Shown here: in pieces, positions 60,688-64,000 of the stretch | Layout: each line of letters begins with the position of its first letter | Numbering within the stretch: the first letter of the stretch is position 1 | Program-made: the position numbers and the translations under genes | Source of the DNA: Pimelobacter simplex | Lineage (GTDB): Bacteria > Actinomycetota > Actinomycetes > Propionibacteriales > Nocardioidaceae | Assembly (NCBI RefSeq): GCF_900114845.1 | Contig: NZ_FOUK01000004.1 | Span: 496,001-560,000 of the forward strand | DNA: 64,000 bases | Direction of reading: 5' to 3' | Notes under the pieces: generated by a model | Told to the model about the DNA's origin: nothing | Seen by the model: the letters and a program-made list of their open reading frames with translations, nothing else | Databases searched by the model: none

Positions 60688-62613
60688 ATGTCTGATCAGC
60701 CCAGCACGCCCCGCACCGCCCGGGAAGCCATCGCGGCCGTCCGGGGGCACGAGGCCTGGGCGATCATCCGGCGCTCCACCCGGGCGGGCGACCGCGACAC
60801 CGTCGGCGTCCTCGGCGGCACCCGCAGCGTCGTCGAGTCGATCCTCGACATCCCGCTCGAGGACGGAGTCCCCGCGCCGGGGCGCACCTGCGACCGGCTG
60901 GTCGCCGTCCCCTTCCGGCAGGTGAGCGAGCGCGGCTTCGAGGCCCACGACGACGGGACGCCGCTCGTCGTCGTCGACGTCACCGAGGAGCACGAGTTCA
61001 GCGTCGCCGACGTCGTCGCGGCGATCGACGAGGTGCCCGTCGAGTTCGACGACCGCGGTGGCTTCGACACCGACGACGAGGCGTACGCCAAGATCGTCGG
61101 GTCGATCATCGACGAGGAGATCGGCCAGGGCGAGGGTGCCAACCTCGTGATCGGCCGCACCTACCGGGCGCTCGTCGCCGACTGGAGCGCCGAGGTCGCG
61201 CTCGCCGTCTACCGCCGGCTGCTCGAGCGCGAGCGCGGCGCGTACTGGACCTACGTCTTCTTCACCGGCGACCGCTTCCTGATCGGCGCCAGCCCCGAGC
61301 GGCACGTGTCCGTGCACGGGGGCGACGTCCGGATGAACCCGATCTCCGGCACCTTCCGGCTCCGGCCGCCCGAGGGCGACACGCGCAGCACCGAGACCCG
61401 GCTGCGCGAGTTCCTCGAGGACGAGAAGGAGATCTACGAGCTCTTCATGGTCGTCGACGAAGAGCTCAAGATGATGTGCGACATCTGCACCGAGGGCGGC
61501 CAGGTGCTCGGCCCCTTCCTCAAGCCGATGACCCACCTCATCCACACCGAGTACCTCCTCGCGGGGCGCACCACGCGCGACGTCCGCGAGGTGCTGCGCG
61601 ACACGATGTACGCCGCCACCGTCACCGGCTCGCCGGTCGAGAACGCGTGCCGCCTGATCAAGAAGTACGAGCCCGAGGGCCGCGGCTACTACGCCTCCGC
61701 GCTCGCGCTCTTCGGCCGCGACGCCGACGGCGCGCCCGTCGTCGACAGCCCCATCGTGATCCGCACGGCTGACGTCGACCTCGACGGCCGGCTCAAGGTC
61801 AGCGCCGGCGCCACCCTGGTCCGCGACTCCGACCCCGCCTACGAGGTGGCCGAGACGCACGCCAAGGCCGGCGGCATCCTGAGCGCCTTCGGCCTCGTGC
61901 CGGCAGCGCCCGTCCCGACCACCGACGTCACCACGCTGGTCGCCGACGAAGAGGTGCTCATCGCCCTCAACGGCCGCAACAACCGGCTCTCCGGCTTCTG
62001 GCTCGCCGACCAGGCCGGGACGCCGTCCGACCCACGGCTGGCCGGCAAGAGCGCCGTGATCCTCGACGGCGAGGACGACTTCGTGAACATGCTGCGCCAC
62101 ATGCTCGCCCGGATGGGCATGACGAGCGCCGTCGTCCGGCACGAGGACTACGCCGACGGCGTCCTCGACGGCTACGACCTCGTCATCGTCGGACCCGGAC
62201 CCGGCGACCCCCGCGACGACAGCGACCCCAAGATGGCCCAGCTGCGCGCCGCCGTCGCCTGGCTGCTGGACCACGAGAAGCCGTTCGTCGCGGTCTGCCT
62301 CGGCCACCAGGCGCTGTGCCACCAGCTCGGCATCCCGCTCGCCTACAAGGACATCGTCTTCCAGGGCACCCAGGCCTCGGTGCTGCTCGGCGGGCGGCCC
62401 GAGAAGGTCGGCTTCTACAACACCTTCGTGGGCCGGGTCGCGCCCGGCGACGCGCTGCCGGCAGGGGTGTCGGTCGACGCCGACGCCGCGACCGGCGACG
62501 TCAACGCGCTCGCCGGCCCGCACTACCGGGGCGTGCAGTTCCACGCCGAGTCGATCCTGACCGAGCGGGGCTTCGACATCGTGCACGACCTGGTGTCGGG
62601 CGTCCTGCTCTAG
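60688..62613 (+). CDS. PhzE-like chorismate aminase (fused TrpE/TrpG-type domains)
   Basis: 641 aa. Residues about 1-420 are a chorismate-binding domain, about 450-640 a class I glutamine amidotransferase (GHQ segment AVCLGHQAL, Cys537; late HAES). Segments such as MVVDEELKMM, HLIHTEYLLAGRTTRDVREVL, ATVTGSPVENACRLI and PEKVGFYNTF resemble PhzE, which makes 2-amino-2-deoxyisochorismate, more than ordinary TrpE. Anthranilate synthase activity remains possible. ATG 60688. No other phenazine genes are in the window. Confidence 0.87.
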   Translation: MSDQPSTPRTAREAIAAVRGHEAWAIIRRSTRAGDRDTVGVLGGTRSVVESILDIPLEDGVPAPGRTCDRLVAVPFRQVSERGFEAHDDGTPLVVVDVTEEHEFSVADVVAAIDEVPVEFDDRGGFDTDDEAYAKIVGSIIDEEIGQGEGANLVIGRTYRALVADWSAEVALAVYRRLLERERGAYWTYVFFTGDRFLIGASPERHVSVHGGDVRMNPISGTFRLRPPEGDTRSTETRLREFLEDEKEIYELFMVVDEELKMMCDICTEGGQVLGPFLKPMTHLIHTEYLLAGRTTRDVREVLRDTMYAATVTGSPVENACRLIKKYEPEGRGYYASALALFGRDADGAPVVDSPIVIRTADVDLDGRLKVSAGATLVRDSDPAYEVAETHAKAGGILSAFGLVPAAPVPTTDVTTLVADEEVLIALNGRNNRLSGFWLADQAGTPSDPRLAGKSAVILDGEDDFVNMLRHMLARMGMTSAVVRHEDYADGVLDGYDLVIVGPGPGDPRDDSDPKMAQLRAAVAWLLDHEKPFVAVCLGHQALCHQLGIPLAYKDIVFQGTQASVLLGGRPEKVGFYNTFVGRVAPGDALPAGVSVDADAATGDVNALAGPHYRGVQFHAESILTERGFDIVHDLVSGVLL

Positions 62614-62628
62614 GCCCGGACGGCTGAC

Positions 62629-63189
62629 GTGGAGCTGATCGCCGGTCCGCCGGCGGCGTACCTGGGAGCCGACGAGGTCGTCGAGACGTCCGCTCCGGCC
62701 GTCGTCGCGCTCGCGGCGCGGCTGGGTGCGAACCAGGCCGGCGACCCGGTCGCCTTCGCCCGCGCGGCGTTCGACTGGGTGCGCGACGAGATCGCCCACG
62801 CCGGCGACGCGGGCGACCCGCGGTTCGCCGTCTCCGCGACCGAGGTGCTCGCCGACGGCGCAGGCTGGTGCTACGCGAAGGCGCACCTGCTCGCGGCGGT
62901 GCTCCGCGCGGGCGGCGTGCCGACCGGCCTCTGCTACCAGCGGCTGGGCGACGGTGACGGTCACGTGCTGCACGGACTGGTCGCCGTCCACCTCGACGGG
63001 GCGTGGCACCGCCAGGACCCGCGCGGCAACAAGCCGGGCGTCGCGGCCGAGTTCTCGCTCGACGGCGAGCGGCTGGCGTGGCCGGTCGACCCCGCCGCCG
63101 GCGAGGCCGACCTGCCCGAGGTGCACGTCGCGCCGGCGCCCGGCGTGGTGGCCGCCCTGCGGCGGCACGAGCTCGCGGTCGCGCTGTGA
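62629..63189 (+). CDS. Transglutaminase-like cysteine protein
   Basis: 186 aa. The papain-like triad C81 (GAGWCYAKAHLLAA), H115 (HGLVAVHLDG) and D130 (HRQDPRG) is visible. No signal peptide. GTG 62629 lies 15 nt after the PhzE-like stop, and its end overlaps the PabA-like gene as GTGA. Being embedded in a chorismate operon, it may act on a product or carrier there; the reaction is unknown. Confidence 0.82.
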   Translation: MELIAGPPAAYLGADEVVETSAPAVVALAARLGANQAGDPVAFARAAFDWVRDEIAHAGDAGDPRFAVSATEVLADGAGWCYAKAHLLAAVLRAGGVPTGLCYQRLGDGDGHVLHGLVAVHLDGAWHRQDPRGNKPGVAAEFSLDGERLAWPVDPAAGEADLPEVHVAPAPGVVAALRRHELAVAL

Positions 63190-63758
63190 CCGCGCCGGAC
63201 GTCGTGGTCGTCGACCACCACGACTCCTACACGTGGAACCTGGTGCACCTGGTCGCGGGCGTCACCGGCGTGCTGCCGACGGTGGTCCAGCACGACGAGG
63301 TGGCCGCCGCCGACGTCCTGAGCCATGCGTACGTGGTCCTGTCGCCCGGCCCCGGGCACCCCGACGTCGAGCGCGACTTCGCGGTCGGCCGGGCGGTGCT
63401 GCAGGCGGCGACCCGGCCGGTGCTGGGGGTCTGCCTGGGGATGCAGGGCATCGTCACGGCGTACGGCGGCCGGGTGGCGCGCGTCGCGCCCGGGCACGGC
63501 GTCAGCGCGCGCGTGCGGCACGACGGCACCGGGCTCTTCGCGGGCGTGCCGGCGCCGTTCGAGGCGATCCGGTACCACTCGCTCGCGGCCGTCGAGCTGC
63601 CCGACAGCCTGCGGGTCACCGCTGTCGACGAGCGCAGTGGGTTGACCATGGGCGTCGAACACGTGACGCTGCCGATCATGGGCGTCCAGTTCCACCCCGA
63701 GTCGGTGCTCACCGAGCACGGCGCTCGCCTGGTCGCGAACTTCCTCCGCCGATGGTGA
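63186..63758 (+). CDS. PabA/TrpG-type glutamine amidotransferase
   Basis: 190 aa. Catalytic Cys in VLGVCLGMQG and the C-terminal FHPES (His/Glu) are present, and SPGPGHP near the N-terminus. It provides ammonia to the chorismate-binding subunit encoded next. GTG 63186 overlaps the upstream stop, and the downstream gene starts inside its last codons. Confidence 0.9.
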   Translation: MTAPDVVVVDHHDSYTWNLVHLVAGVTGVLPTVVQHDEVAAADVLSHAYVVLSPGPGHPDVERDFAVGRAVLQAATRPVLGVCLGMQGIVTAYGGRVARVAPGHGVSARVRHDGTGLFAGVPAPFEAIRYHSLAAVELPDSLRVTAVDERSGLTMGVEHVTLPIMGVQFHPESVLTEHGARLVANFLRRW

Positions 63759-64000
63759 CCCAGGGCGACCCGGCCGAGGCGTTCGCCCGGATCCAGGCCC
63801 GCCACGCGCGCTGCGTCTGGCTCGACGGCGGGGGCGCCCGGGACTGGTCGCGGCGCCGCTCCATCCTCGGCTGGCTCGAGGACGACGACGTCTCGCTCAC
63901 CTACGACGCCGCGCGCCGCGAGGTCACCCGGCACGCCGGCGGCCGCTCCGAGGTCGTCGGCGACGACCCGTTCGCCGTCCTCGAGGGCGAGCTCGCGGCG
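63752..64000 (+). CDS. PabB-like chorismate-binding subunit (5' part only)
   Basis: 83 codons visible, running off the window. The start ATG 63752 overlaps the PabA-like gene. The segment CVWLDGGGARDWSRRRSILG and DDVSLTYDAARREVTRH match the N-terminus of actinobacterial aminodeoxychorismate synthase component I-like proteins. With its PabA-like partner it probably makes 4-amino-4-deoxychorismate. Confidence 0.75.
   Translation, partial: MVTQGDPAEAFARIQARHARCVWLDGGGARDWSRRRSILGWLEDDDVSLTYDAARREVTRHAGGRSEVVGDDPFAVLEGELAA

Noticed and set aside
60625..60700. Search for a fifth AraC motif upstream of AraC3/PhzE-like gene
   Set aside because: No TTTGCG-type core with the flanking GATCGAC was found.

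Overview
This is a GC-rich actinobacterial chromosome segment. GTG starts are frequent, stop/start overlaps (GTGA, ATGA) are common, and the window carries an mce/yrbE lipid importer, a SigK/RskA regulon, F420-type LLM oxidoreductases, AlkB-rubredoxin and HelD. The gene set and codon use suggest a Nocardioides-like member of the Nocardioidaceae; that placement is inference. I saw no rRNA, tRNA, CRISPR array, transposase or integrase.

Left end (1-8.2 kb, minus strand): a SigK regulon resembling the Mycobacterium tuberculosis Rv0444c-Rv0449c/mpt70-mpt83 locus. It holds a membrane molybdopterin oxidoreductase, a fasciclin lipoprotein, sigK, rskA, a single 1079-aa protein that fuses three proteins encoded separately in mycobacteria (amine-oxidase-like, DUF1365, cyclopropane-fatty-acid synthase), and a second CFA synthase. 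Both secreted/membrane members have matching SigK-type promoters (CCATCC, 15-16 nt, CCGAAC). Next (8.2-14 kb) come a Ser/Thr kinase with an FG-GAP-repeat ectodomain, a RimK-like ATP-grasp/retropepsin-like/AstE-like cluster, and a lipoprotein.

Catabolic middle (14-43 kb): a TetR-controlled 3-ketosteroid-dehydrogenase-like flavoprotein with an enoyl-CoA hydratase; an LLM oxidoreductase behind a perfect KstR-type box; a small gene cassette flanked by a 37-bp direct repeat; TetR/HelD; a response regulator; a minimal AraC protein followed by AlkB-rubredoxin and a 3Fe-4S ferredoxin. A complete mce operon (ChoD-like GMC oxidase, two YrbE permeases, MceA-F, two Mce-associated proteins, all overlapping or abutting) is bracketed by two paralogous PucR regulators. 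An aldehyde dehydrogenase and a desaturase-reductase-ferredoxin fusion follow. Together these genes describe uptake and oxidation of sterols, alkanes or other lipids.

Right part (43-64 kb): GNAT and small membrane genes; a PfkB kinase/class II aldolase/TetR operon divergent from a Tat-exported amine oxidase with a secreted beta-propeller; an MFS/MarR pair; three paralogous AraC regulators, two of them with shared tandem operator sites that also recur upstream of a 54-aa membrane protein and a possible antisense RNA; a compact protease module (LuxR-type HTH, unknown protein, ECF sigma factor, small coupled protein, subtilase, TPR-CHAT caspase-like protein); and a chorismate-using operon (PhzE-like, transglutaminase-like, PabA-like, PabB-like) that runs off the end.

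The best candidates for something undescribed are the sigma/subtilase/CHAT module at 53.8-59.6 kb and the AraC motif network at 50.9-53.6 kb.
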